64,000 nt of DNA from Bacillota bacterium. Its GTDB lineage: Bacteria > Bacillota > Clostridia > Ch29. This document shows positions 56,340 through 64,000 of this stretch, in pieces. Position numbers and translations under genes: made by a program. Where the stretch lies: positions 1 to 64,000 of the forward strand of contig JABVCK010000020.1 of the NCBI GenBank assembly GCA_013540605.1, written 5' to 3'. The number at the start of each line of letters is the position of its first letter. Position 1 is the stretch's first letter. The notes under the pieces are model-generated. The model had not been told where the DNA came from and searched no databases. It saw only the letters and a list, made by a program, of their open reading frames with translations.

Positions 56340-57852
56340 GAGTCTCGTATGAAGCAACCTCTGTATGGGATAAAGAAAAGAAGCAACCGCGCAACAAGCA
56401 AGTCTGTATCGGGAAGCTTGACCCCAAGACAGGGGAATTTATTCCATCCAAACGATTAAATCCCGAACAAGCTCTGTTCGTGATCCGGCTGTGAGCGCCA
56501 CTGCAAAGATCATAGGACCGACATTGTTGCTGGACAGTATTACTGCTGAACTGGAACTAGACAAAGTATTAAAGAGTTGTTTCCCGAAAGTGTACCAGCA
56601 AATTCTGTGTATGGCCTACTATCTTGCTATGCACGGCGGCTCCTTAAGTCACTGTGAAGCTTGGAGTAAAAGTCATGCCCATCCATTCAACAAAACATTA
56701 ACAAGTCAACGTATCAGTGAAATCCTTCAGTCCTTAAATATTGACGGGCAACAAACCTTCTTTTCCAAGTGGGGAGAAAGTGTACTAGAAAACGACTATT
56801 TGTGTTATGATATCACCTCCGTTTCTTCCTATGGAGAACTAAATGAATACATCAAGTACGGCTACAATCGGGATGGCGATAAACTCCGACAGATCAATCT
56901 AGCGTTACTCTTTGGCCAGAAAAGTCAGTTACCCGTTTATTACCATCGTTTGCCTGGAAACATTAGTGACGTCAGCACCCTACATCACTTCTTGAAGACT
57001 TTTAGTTACCTAGAGCTGCCCAAGCTACATCTGGTGATGGACAAAGGTTTTTACAGCCAAAAAAATGTGGATGAACTGTTGGCAGCAAAGGACAAATTTA
57101 TCCTTGCAGTTCCTAACCGACTTAAGTGGGTTCAACATATCATTGATGAGACCCGGGACACTATCCAGAATCCGGAAAGTTACCGGAAGCTGGATGGTGA
57201 GATTTTATATGTTCACACAAAGCTGTATCCTTGGGGAAAAGAGCGTAGACGCTGTTATGTGCATCTGTACTACAATGCCCATGCTGCAGCAGAGGCTATA
57301 GATAGTTTTACTGAAGAACTACTGACGTACAAAGAAGAACTAGAAAGCGGTCAAATGGTTAGTAATCATGAAGATGCCTACAAAACCTTCTTTGTTATTA
57401 AAGAGACACCTGTACGAGGTCGTAAAGTGTTCTTTAACAACGAAACCATCCAGAAATATCGCAACCAGTATGCTGGCTTCTACGCCTTATTGACCAATGA
57501 TATCAAGGACCCTGTAGAAGCCCTCAGGGTGTACCGTAATAAAGACACCGTCGAGAAATGCTTTGATGATCTAAAAAACCAGTTGGACATGAAACGACTT
57601 CGCATCCATAGTGCGGCATCCATGGACGGTAGGCTCTTTGTCCAGTTTATTGCGCTTATCTTCATAAGTGCTCTGCGTAAAAAGATGCGAGACACCGGGC
57701 TCATCGATAAATATACGACTCGCGAGCTCCTTTTGGAAATGGAGACGCTGACTAAAGTCCGTTATTCAGGCAAGTACGGGCATATCCTTACGGAGGTTAC
57801 CAAACCGCAGAGTCATATTTTGGAAAGCTTGGGGATTAATCTGGAAACATAG
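56340..57852 (+). pseudogene. IS1634-family transposase, nearly complete, 5' frameshift
   Basis: The 453-codon main frame (from 56491) has the DDE parts: DYLCYDITSVSSYGELNEYI, LPKLHLVMDKGFYSQKNVDE and the Glu region YRNKDTVEKCFDDLKNQLDM. Upstream in another frame is the usual N-terminus (VWDKEKKQPRNKQVCIGKLD, RLNPEQ); about one base change near 56475 would join them (giving RDPAVSATAKIIGPTLLLDS). The extreme N-terminus before 56350 is absent. Inactive as it stands, but the least decayed IS in the window. Confidence 0.82.
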
Positions 57853-58021
57853 TTATAATTTTACCGGGAATTTAGGATAAATTGGGTTTATAAAATACAT
57901 AAACCATTGATTTTACCTACCTTTCCTTAATTTTTTGCAAATAAAAAACACGACCAAACTGTAATGTTCAATCGTGTAAATAATTTTTTATACCTTTAAG
58001 TGCTATAGCAAATTGACAAAT

Positions 58022-58564
58022 CTATTCAACTCCAAAAAGTAAATCCTTTAATTCATCTGCCACCTGCAAAGCACTTTTACCATCAATATTCTTTTGAATT
58101 TTTGCCTTTTTGTATGTTCTTCCAAAGTATTCAATGTCCAGACTTATATCCTTTAAATAATGCTTTTCATTTTCTTTGGTTACTGGCGATTCCATTGGCT
58201 TTGAGTAATCATCATAAAATGTAATTCTTTTTAGAATATTTTTAGCCTTATCCTTTAATGCTATTGTAATAAGACTATCATCCTTTTTTATTATTTTCCA
58301 ATAGTTATCCATCAGCCCACTTGGCGTCATAGCAAGAATAAAATTATCATTATTTTCTTTGAGAATTTTGCTTAAAACTACACTTGCCTTCTCTCTAAAG
58401 GTACGCTCAAAAGGATATTCTCTTTTCAAGAAGGTTATGTGGCTATTGAAATACTTCTCAACCTCAAAGTCAAAATCAAAGAATTTATATCCCACTTTGT
58501 CCGCTAATATCTTACCTACAGTAGATTTTCCAACACAGGAAACGCCTACAATAATAATTTTCAT
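58022..58564 (-). CDS. Shikimate kinase-like P-loop protein
   Basis: 180 aa from the ATG with GGAGTG upstream. Walker A is GVSCVGKSTVGKILA; the following FFDFDFEVEKYF corresponds to the shikimate kinase DxD region, and the rest has the size of an AroK/gluconate kinase-like fold. The usual substrate Arg and GGG motif are not clear, so the substrate is unknown; it need not be shikimate. It lies behind the CcbP-like gene with a gap of about 50 bases. Confidence 0.7.
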   Translation of the reverse strand: MKIIIVGVSCVGKSTVGKILADKVGYKFFDFDFEVEKYFNSHITFLKREYPFERTFREKASVVLSKILKENNDNFILAMTPSGLMDNYWKIIKKDDSLITIALKDKAKNILKRITFYDDYSKPMESPVTKENEKHYLKDISLDIEYFGRTYKKAKIQKNIDGKSALQVADELKDLLFGVE

Positions 58565-58611
58565 CAATTTCACACTCCATGTTATTAACAACATTATGCC
58601 TAATAAACAGT

Positions 58612-59340
58612 TTATCGATTACAAAACCAAAAATTGTAATCCTCCACCAAGTGATGATTTTTACTTTCCTTCTCAACCGTTTCCAAAAGGCAAAGGGGAA
58701 ATGAATACTGTTTTCTTCCCATTTTTACTCTGACAATAATACCATGTAAATCATCAGAACCCTCAATGGCTGTAACCTTAATTATATCTCCGACTTTCAA
58801 CGGACCAGGGTCATCCACAATTTCGGCTTCAAAAGGAAACTGAAGGTGGTCTTCAAGGTAATTCTGCCAGGCTTCCTCTATTTCCATGTCATCTTCGCTG
58901 CCGCATTTCCTTACAAATTCATCCACCCTTCGTTCCTGTTCTTCATAGAGCTTTTCAGCACGCTTCATTTCAATGGAACGCAGATTATCAGTGGATGCTT
59001 TCACATACTCAATTTCAGTCCCCGGAACAAGAAGTTTAAGCAGCTTCTTAAACTGACTCATGTCGGTCTCTTTTTTCTCTTTCTTAAGCTTTATCACTCC
59101 TTCATCAGTCTTCAGATTTATGAGTGCCTGTCTGCTTTTTGTACAAGTAACTCCTTTGATGCAGCCCCATTCAACAAAGAGGCTATCACTGCTCAATCCT
59201 GTCAAGATATGCAAACCTTTTTCATAAAGCTTTGCTTTTGCATTTATCAGTACCACATCCAGCGACGGGTGCTCTCCGAGATAATCAAATTCAAAGGCTC
59301 CAAGCTCTTTTCCGTATTCACTTTTTATGACTTCAAACAT
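58612..59340 (-). CDS. Unknown protein with C-terminal CcbP-like calcium-binding domain
   Basis: 242 aa. The N-terminal 100 residues are unrecognised. The C-terminal 100 (AWQNYLEDHLQFPFEAEIVD, PLKVGDIIKVTAIEGSDDLH, YSFPLCLLETVEKESKN) match my recollection of the CcbP calcium-binding domain of cyanobacteria. A charged helical linker joins the halves. It starts 27 bases after the DUF1186-SEC-C gene and is probably co-transcribed with it. Confidence 0.6.
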   Translation of the reverse strand: MFEVIKSEYGKELGAFEFDYLGEHPSLDVVLINAKAKLYEKGLHILTGLSSDSLFVEWGCIKGVTCTKSRQALINLKTDEGVIKLKKEKKETDMSQFKKLLKLLVPGTEIEYVKASTDNLRSIEMKRAEKLYEEQERRVDEFVRKCGSEDDMEIEEAWQNYLEDHLQFPFEAEIVDDPGPLKVGDIIKVTAIEGSDDLHGIIVRVKMGRKQYSFPLCLLETVEKESKNHHLVEDYNFWFCNR

Positions 59341-59367
59341 CCTGTATTCCCTTTCATTTATAACTTC

Positions 59368-60303
59368 TTATTTTCCACAACACTTTTTATACTTTTTCCC
59401 ACTTCCACAAGGGCAAGGATGGTTCCGGCCTATCTTTTCGATATTCCGAACAGTCGTTGTGTTTTCAGCAATCAAGTCATTTTCATCATAGTCAAACCCA
59501 TGTATAAATGGATTATATTCCTCATCACCCTCGTCATCGTACATATCTTCTATTTTGCTGGTATTTCCCAGCCATTTCGAAAGGCTTAAAACATCTTCCT
59601 TGGAAACAAGGCTGTGCTCCGAATACATTTTAGCTTCTTCCAGAACACATTCAATGCTTTTTGAGCCTTGTTCTTCAAGCCTGTAATCAATATCAGGAGA
59701 AGAAAATCCTAGAACATCCCCATCATTAGCTTTATTAATCTCTTCTTCCAATCCCCGAGGATGAAGATCAAGGCTTTTATCAATCAAGCACTCAACAATG
59801 TCTTCTCTTAAAAGGTGAAGCTTTTGGTTGTAAAGCTCTTTGAAATAGCAGACAACTTCATCTCTATCTATTATTCCATTTGCCACTAAGGCTACAAGGG
59901 ATCCAAGTGCTGCCCGCCTAACATATGCATCACATTCCCTGCTTTCGATGATTTCCTTAATAGGTTCCAGGTTCCCATCATAAACCGATGCGATAATGCT
60001 TGAAAGCCCTTCCGTTATCGTATCTTCCAACAAAGGATTTATTATTCTCGGAGGCAGTTTCGCAATAGCTACTATACCAGGATAAGCTCGCTTTTCCTTA
60101 AAATATGCCAGAGTATACATTGCCAGGATGTGGAGAACAAAACTTCCTTCTTTGCATAGCTCCTCTGCATTGCTAACCGTATAATCCAGTATTTCGAGCA
60201 ACTCCCCGGAGTACTTTTCCCTGTTTCCAATCAAATCGTTAAGCACTTCTATGGAAATGCCCTCTTTTATAGTCTCTAAGGCTTTTAAATGTTTTAAATC
60301 CAT
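59368..60303 (-). CDS. DUF1186 protein with SEC-C zinc motif
   Basis: 311 aa. Residues 1-220 are helical repeats like those of the gene at 43.7-44.5 kb ([46 protein letters not shown]), so the two are paralogues. The end has the SEC-C motif [16 protein letters not shown], a zinc site also found in SecA and many bacterial conflict or stress proteins. Function unknown. It is the first gene after the Tn554-type recombinases, 90 bases away. Confidence 0.82.
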   Translation of the reverse strand: MDLKHLKALETIKEGISIEVLNDLIGNREKYSGELLEILDYTVSNAEELCKEGSFVLHILAMYTLAYFKEKRAYPGIVAIAKLPPRIINPLLEDTITEGLSSIIASVYDGNLEPIKEIIESRECDAYVRRAALGSLVALVANGIIDRDEVVCYFKELYNQKLHLLREDIVECLIDKSLDLHPRGLEEEINKANDGDVLGFSSPDIDYRLEEQGSKSIECVLEEAKMYSEHSLVSKEDVLSLSKWLGNTSKIEDMYDDEGDEEYNPFIHGFDYDENDLIAENTTTVRNIEKIGRNHPCPCGSGKKYKKCCGK

Positions 60304-60397
60304 AATTCTTTCACTCCAAATCTAAATTCTTATGCAGCATGTTCTAAATATTTACACCATGATTCTACCATTTTAACGTTCACTTTAAAAGCGGTTT

Positions 60398-60799
60398 TTA
60401 CTCCATAGAGTGCCGCTGCATCAGTAAAAACAACCGTCCCCGGAGCAACTCACATTCTTGCTTTAGAGCACTATTTTCCTCCACCAGCTTTTTAATATAC
60501 TCATCTTTTTTAGCAAGCTTCTCTTTCAGGTTGGCTATCTGAGATTGTTTTCGGGATACCGGCGGTACGGGCACTGAAGGCTCAGCTTTTGCATACCCTA
60601 TTCCATTGTCGTTCAAAAGCTTTCGTATATGAGGCTTGGCAAATACAGAACGTGACAGCCCTGTAGTTTCCATCAAATCTTTAATTTTAATACTGTACCC
60701 CTCGTTTTTAAGGTCATGGATTGCTCTGAGTACAAGGTTGGTAGTCTTTTGACGCTGTGTTTCCTGTTTTGCCACGAGCTGTTCCGGGACTTTACGCAT
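60398..60799 (-). CDS. tnpC: Tn554-type TnpC-like protein
   Basis: 133 aa from the ATG with GGAGGG eight bases upstream. N-terminal helix-turn-helix-like part (IKIKDLMETTGLSRSVFAKP), C-terminal coiled coil (IANLKEKLAKKDEYIKKLVE). It matches the small third gene of Tn554-like transposons, which aids orientation and frequency of transposition. It overlaps tnpB by eight bases. Confidence 0.8.
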   Translation of the reverse strand: MRKVPEQLVAKQETQRQKTTNLVLRAIHDLKNEGYSIKIKDLMETTGLSRSVFAKPHIRKLLNDNGIGYAKAEPSVPVPPVSRKQSQIANLKEKLAKKDEYIKKLVEENSALKQECELLRGRLFLLMQRHSME

Positions 60800-62321
60800 G
60801 ATAATCACCCTCCATCAATTTTTTGACTATTTTTTCAAACAGCTCCGCGTTACGCATCGCATTGGTCTTTATCATGGGATAGTCCTTGAATTTTTCAGCC
60901 TTGGTCTGCCATGCCAGCACCTGTTCCCTAAAGTATGGAAGCTGCTCCCTGTCGGGAATAAAGTGCTTGCAGTCCAGGCAGTTCCACATGTCGCTTTTAC
61001 AGCCTGTAATATCTCCACAGATACCTCCCCGGACACGGTGTGCCCGAATACTTTTCAGCAGCCGTTTTTCGAGCTGTCCTTCCATATTGAGGATTCTGCC
61101 GCCGAACATTACATATGGATTTTCACTGTTTTCTTGTTCACTTAATACATATTTCTGCTTCTGAATCAGCGTTTTCGGTTTCAAATCCAGATGAGCATAG
61201 GAACCGAATAACATTGCATCACCGTGGTGGCCGGTCATATCCGCAATCTGAGGCAAGGTAAATCCCGCCTCCAGCCTATCGGTAATGCCATTGTGCCGGA
61301 ACTGATGAGAGGTCAGTTTGTACATTTCCCCATCCTTATCACGGATATTATATTTTGCGCATATATTCTTAAAATTGTATGAAACATAACCCCATTGTAC
61401 CGTATGATACCTACTCATTGATGTTGTCGTTCCATTTTTCAAGGTAAACTTGACCTGATAGGTAAAAAGGGCATCCTTTTTATTATCAGCCATAAACGGC
61501 TGCAATGATTTTGCAAGTTCCTGCTGCTCTCTGATCAGCCTTATCAGATATCCTCCACTTCCAGTGTCCTCTATATGAATTACCCTTTGTATCGGTTCTT
61601 TGTTCCCGCCATTCTGCTTCCATGTCGGGATAAAGAGGCAGAAATGCCCGTTATACGGCTTTAAGCAGTCTATCCTCATACCCTGTACTTCACTGATTCT
61701 TGATGGAATTAGCCGCAGTATCCAATAGATACACTTTATGGTCAAGTCTATTTCATCCCGCATAAAAACGGTATCAAGCTGCTTAGCAACGTCTTCAGGG
61801 ATGTACTTATAGCCCAGCTTTTCGTGACTGTCATAGGGATTGTCTGCAAAAGGATTTTTAATATATTCACCATCCCAGCCATTCATCGTTTTAAGAAAAA
61901 CGCTGACTGCCGACCATTTGGCATATTTTGTGCTCATTGCCTGTGGAGTATGGTCCAGGAGCTCTTTGTACTGTGAAGCAGTACTGATGTTAATCTCCGA
62001 CAGCAGGGTATCTTCAGGCAAAAAACGAAAGAAGGACACCAGATCCAGTACATTTCGTTTCACACCTCTGATACCAATGCCGTTCAATAGTCTTATGATG
62101 GCAAAATATTTCACAACGGTGCGATACTGAACCTGAATGGCTGAAAAATAGATGGATACAGTATGAGGGTATTCTGCAAAACTCCGTCTTCGTTTGTCGC
62201 AGACCCATGTATCATCTTCAAAGCGAATGTTTGAGCCAAGCTCGTTTAGGAATTCGATATATCTTGCCTTTTGATACTCATCATAGGTTTCTGTTATTAA
62301 CGGTTTTAATATCCCACTCAT
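60792..62321 (-). CDS. Tyrosine recombinase, Tn554-type
   Basis: 509 aa. Catalytic set seen: first Arg in LIPSRISEVQGMRID, HQFRHNGITDRL for HxxR, GHHGDA for the second His, and the Tyr nucleophile in GSYAHLDL. A late Cys group (ICGDITGCKSDMWNCLDCKH) suggests a zinc site, known in Tn554-type recombinases. Complete; start overlaps the partner recombinase by four bases (ATGA). Confidence 0.88.
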   Translation of the reverse strand: MSGILKPLITETYDEYQKARYIEFLNELGSNIRFEDDTWVCDKRRRSFAEYPHTVSIYFSAIQVQYRTVVKYFAIIRLLNGIGIRGVKRNVLDLVSFFRFLPEDTLLSEINISTASQYKELLDHTPQAMSTKYAKWSAVSVFLKTMNGWDGEYIKNPFADNPYDSHEKLGYKYIPEDVAKQLDTVFMRDEIDLTIKCIYWILRLIPSRISEVQGMRIDCLKPYNGHFCLFIPTWKQNGGNKEPIQRVIHIEDTGSGGYLIRLIREQQELAKSLQPFMADNKKDALFTYQVKFTLKNGTTTSMSRYHTVQWGYVSYNFKNICAKYNIRDKDGEMYKLTSHQFRHNGITDRLEAGFTLPQIADMTGHHGDAMLFGSYAHLDLKPKTLIQKQKYVLSEQENSENPYVMFGGRILNMEGQLEKRLLKSIRAHRVRGGICGDITGCKSDMWNCLDCKHFIPDREQLPYFREQVLAWQTKAEKFKDYPMIKTNAMRNAELFEKIVKKLMEGDYHA

Positions 62322-64000
62322 TTGTCCACCTCGCTGTCCACAATAGAATTTACAATGTTTTGATTGAAAACTTCCGCATAATATCTTGCAGTAGTACCAC
62401 TGTTAAGATGCCCCAGCCAATAGGCAAGTTCTTCCACCGTTGCACCGTTTTCAATCAGCGTAACGGCAAGTGTCTTACGGTACTGTCTGCTGATAAAGCA
62501 CCAAAGCTCTCCGGTTTCATCACAGATTTTGTATTTTTCAATCAGCTTGTTTATGAGCAGTGCAAAATACCATATATTGAGCATACTGGCTTTAAAGTTC
62601 TCTCTTTTCCGGATAAAGATATATGGGAGACCATATTCATCCCGCAGCAGTTTCGTAGATTTGATTTGCCTCTCTATTTCATTGGCAAGAGAGCAGGAAA
62701 TCAGTACCCGATGATAATCGGGGGCACCGACCTTGCGTCTTGCAGACAGCATCTTGTAGGGCTTATACTTCAGCAGTACATAACCCTCATATTTGGATTT
62801 TTCAAGGCAATCCGCTTCGAGGAAAAGCACTTCCTTTGCCCGCATACCTGTATTGGAAAAGATTTTGAACAGCAGCTGGTAAACCTCCTGCAGCTCGCTT
62901 ATATGAACTTTGAGCTGTTCCATCACACATTCCGGAATGACAGGGGTATTTTTGACATAATCCTTGGAGTTCCTAAAGATGAATTTCTCAAAGGGATTTT
63001 GATACGGCCGGGGGCTTTTGATGCTCTCGTCCCTCATATTGCCCATCAGGTAGGCGCATACGATTTTACAGGTGCTAAAGACTGTCATTATATTCCCCTG
63101 TGTTTTTTCCCTGCCACAGTTTGTCGTTTCTGCATTCTCAAGGGCAATGTGAAGCGCTTTCGCATCCACATCATCCACATCTGCAAAATATTTGATGTTT
63201 GGATTGTGCGTGGTCAGTAGATTAACCGCATAGGCAACCTGGGACAGGAACCGGTCTTTTATCCGATTGACCGCCATAAAGCGATGCTTCATGTAGTGTT
63301 TCACTTCCAACCGCATGGAAGGACTGTTGATGATGGTAAAATCCATCTTGTTGTAATACAGAGATGGACCGTGCTTACTGTACAGTACCCACACATCCCT
63401 GTTTACATCTAACTGGAGCCGGTTTTCCGCTATGAACTTTTGGGACTGCACCTCAGATTCATCTCTAGCAATGTCTTTTAGTACAGATTGGAACGCCTTG
63501 TCATATCCTTTAATACCTGTCCTTGCAACTGTTCCAAACAGCCATTCATTCAGTTTGTGAACACTTATTCTTTCACGTCGTTCTGTATAACCCTCGGCGA
63601 CAGAACGAAGATACGCGGTTGTAGCATCAAGCATTGCCATGCAATATCTTGCTACCCTCATGGCTCCGATTCGTGACGTAATATCCTGCAGGCTGTCTTT
63701 GCGCTCCATTGCTTCCTTGATTTTTTTCATCCAGAATGCTCCGAATTCTTCATTTACGATATCAACAAAAAGATGGCTGTTGTCTATCTCTTCAAGGATA
63801 TACATAAAATTGTACCGGATTGTATTTTCTTTACTGCAGAGCATTGTTTCAAACACATGACCTATGCCAACCTCTTTTGAATGAATGCATTTGTCGCTTT
63901 CGTACCATTCCATAACAAACTGCTTGGTGTAGTAACGAAACATTTTTAGAAAGTCTTCACGATAAGCCTTGTACCCAATGGCAACAAAGGAAATGCCTCC
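62318..64000 (-). CDS. Second tyrosine recombinase, Tn554-type, 5' end outside window
   Basis: At least 560 codons. The first internal Met is at 63943, but the frame continues in phase to the window edge (FVAIGYKAYREDFLK), so the true start is probably beyond. Catalytic set: Arg in NTGMRAKEVLFL, SRQYRKTLAV at the HxxR position (the His is Arg here), GHLNSGTTARYYAEV with second His and Tyr. Works as a pair with the next recombinase. First gene of the transposition module. Confidence 0.85.
   Translation of the reverse strand, partial: GGISFVAIGYKAYREDFLKMFRYYTKQFVMEWYESDKCIHSKEVGIGHVFETMLCSKENTIRYNFMYILEEIDNSHLFVDIVNEEFGAFWMKKIKEAMERKDSLQDITSRIGAMRVARYCMAMLDATTAYLRSVAEGYTERRERISVHKLNEWLFGTVARTGIKGYDKAFQSVLKDIARDESEVQSQKFIAENRLQLDVNRDVWVLYSKHGPSLYYNKMDFTIINSPSMRLEVKHYMKHRFMAVNRIKDRFLSQVAYAVNLLTTHNPNIKYFADVDDVDAKALHIALENAETTNCGREKTQGNIMTVFSTCKIVCAYLMGNMRDESIKSPRPYQNPFEKFIFRNSKDYVKNTPVIPECVMEQLKVHISELQEVYQLLFKIFSNTGMRAKEVLFLEADCLEKSKYEGYVLLKYKPYKMLSARRKVGAPDYHRVLISCSLANEIERQIKSTKLLRDEYGLPYIFIRKRENFKASMLNIWYFALLINKLIEKYKICDETGELWCFISRQYRKTLAVTLIENGATVEELAYWLGHLNSGTTARYYAEVFNQNIVNSIVDSEVDK

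Noticed and set aside
62207-63220. 337-codon plus-strand frame
   Set aside because: Antisense to the second tyrosine recombinase, whose catalytic motifs are plain on the minus strand.
1-64000. tRNA or rRNA genes
   Set aside because: No stretch with a recognisable tRNA cloverleaf core or rRNA signature was noticed on either strand; a covariance scan could still find one.

Overview
The window reads as chromosomal DNA of an anaerobic Firmicute of the Clostridia type. The main evidence is a CIRCE operator in front of htpG, a T-box leader on the tryptophan operon, a stressosome (RsbR/RsbS/RsbT) wired to cyclic-di-GMP enzymes, strong AGGAGG ribosome sites, and mostly clostridial insertion sequences. 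The species cannot be named from the sequence. Base composition is patchy: the 0.3-11 kb catabolic block is AT-rich, the trp operon is intermediate, and the HD-GYP gene near 40-41.7 kb is clearly GC-rich. Almost every gene is on the minus strand. No rRNA, tRNA or CRISPR array was seen.

0.3-11 kb holds a catabolic set: a creatinase-like M24 hydrolase, a cupin, hydantoinase/oxoprolinase subunits HyuB and HyuA, an NCS1 permease and a class III aminotransferase. A decayed IS element interrupts it. The set looks suited to uptake and ATP-dependent ring opening of a hydantoin-like compound. 11.3-16.4 kb is a graveyard of ISL3, IS4-type, IS701 and IS1634 transposases. It is followed by a ferredoxin tail, a small cupin gene and htpG with a promoter and CIRCE.

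19.3-27.8 kb is a complete, tightly overlapped aroF-trpEGDCFBA operon. Its leader has a good promoter, a tRNA-Trp T-box with UGG specifier, a second T-box copy lacking Stem I, and then a deleted group II intron before aroF. 28-43.2 kb carries two nearly identical copies of a broken AEP primase-helicase-PLD (TOTE-type) gene. Between them lies a signalling island: a response regulator/PAS/GGDEF protein, a response regulator with a degenerate GGDEF domain, RsbT-, RsbS- and two RsbR-type stressosome genes (several frameshifted), a PocR-GAF-GGDEF cyclase, a double KaiC-like ATPase, a small unknown protein and a PocR-GAF-GAF-HD-GYP phosphodiesterase. Both making and breaking c-di-GMP are encoded, apparently under stressosome control.

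43.6-60.3 kb is accessory DNA. It contains a DUF1186 / TPR-like / YkgJ cluster, an IS200-type tnpA flanked by an array of small hairpins with GAA tips, and a collapsed prophage: truncated portal, internally deleted terminase, truncated Dam, and an intact Fic/VbhA-like toxin-antitoxin pair. Further along are ICE/phage-type genes, a SAP-domain gene with two small partners, an AbiE system whose toxin is internally deleted, an IS1634 copy, a shikimate-kinase-like P-loop protein, a CcbP-like protein and a DUF1186-SEC-C protein. The right edge (60.4-64 kb) is a Tn554-type recombinase trio, the largest gene running off the window. The genes just behind it may be its cargo.

A recurrent theme is internal deletion and single-base loss in mobile, defence and stressosome genes, while the trp operon and htpG are intact.
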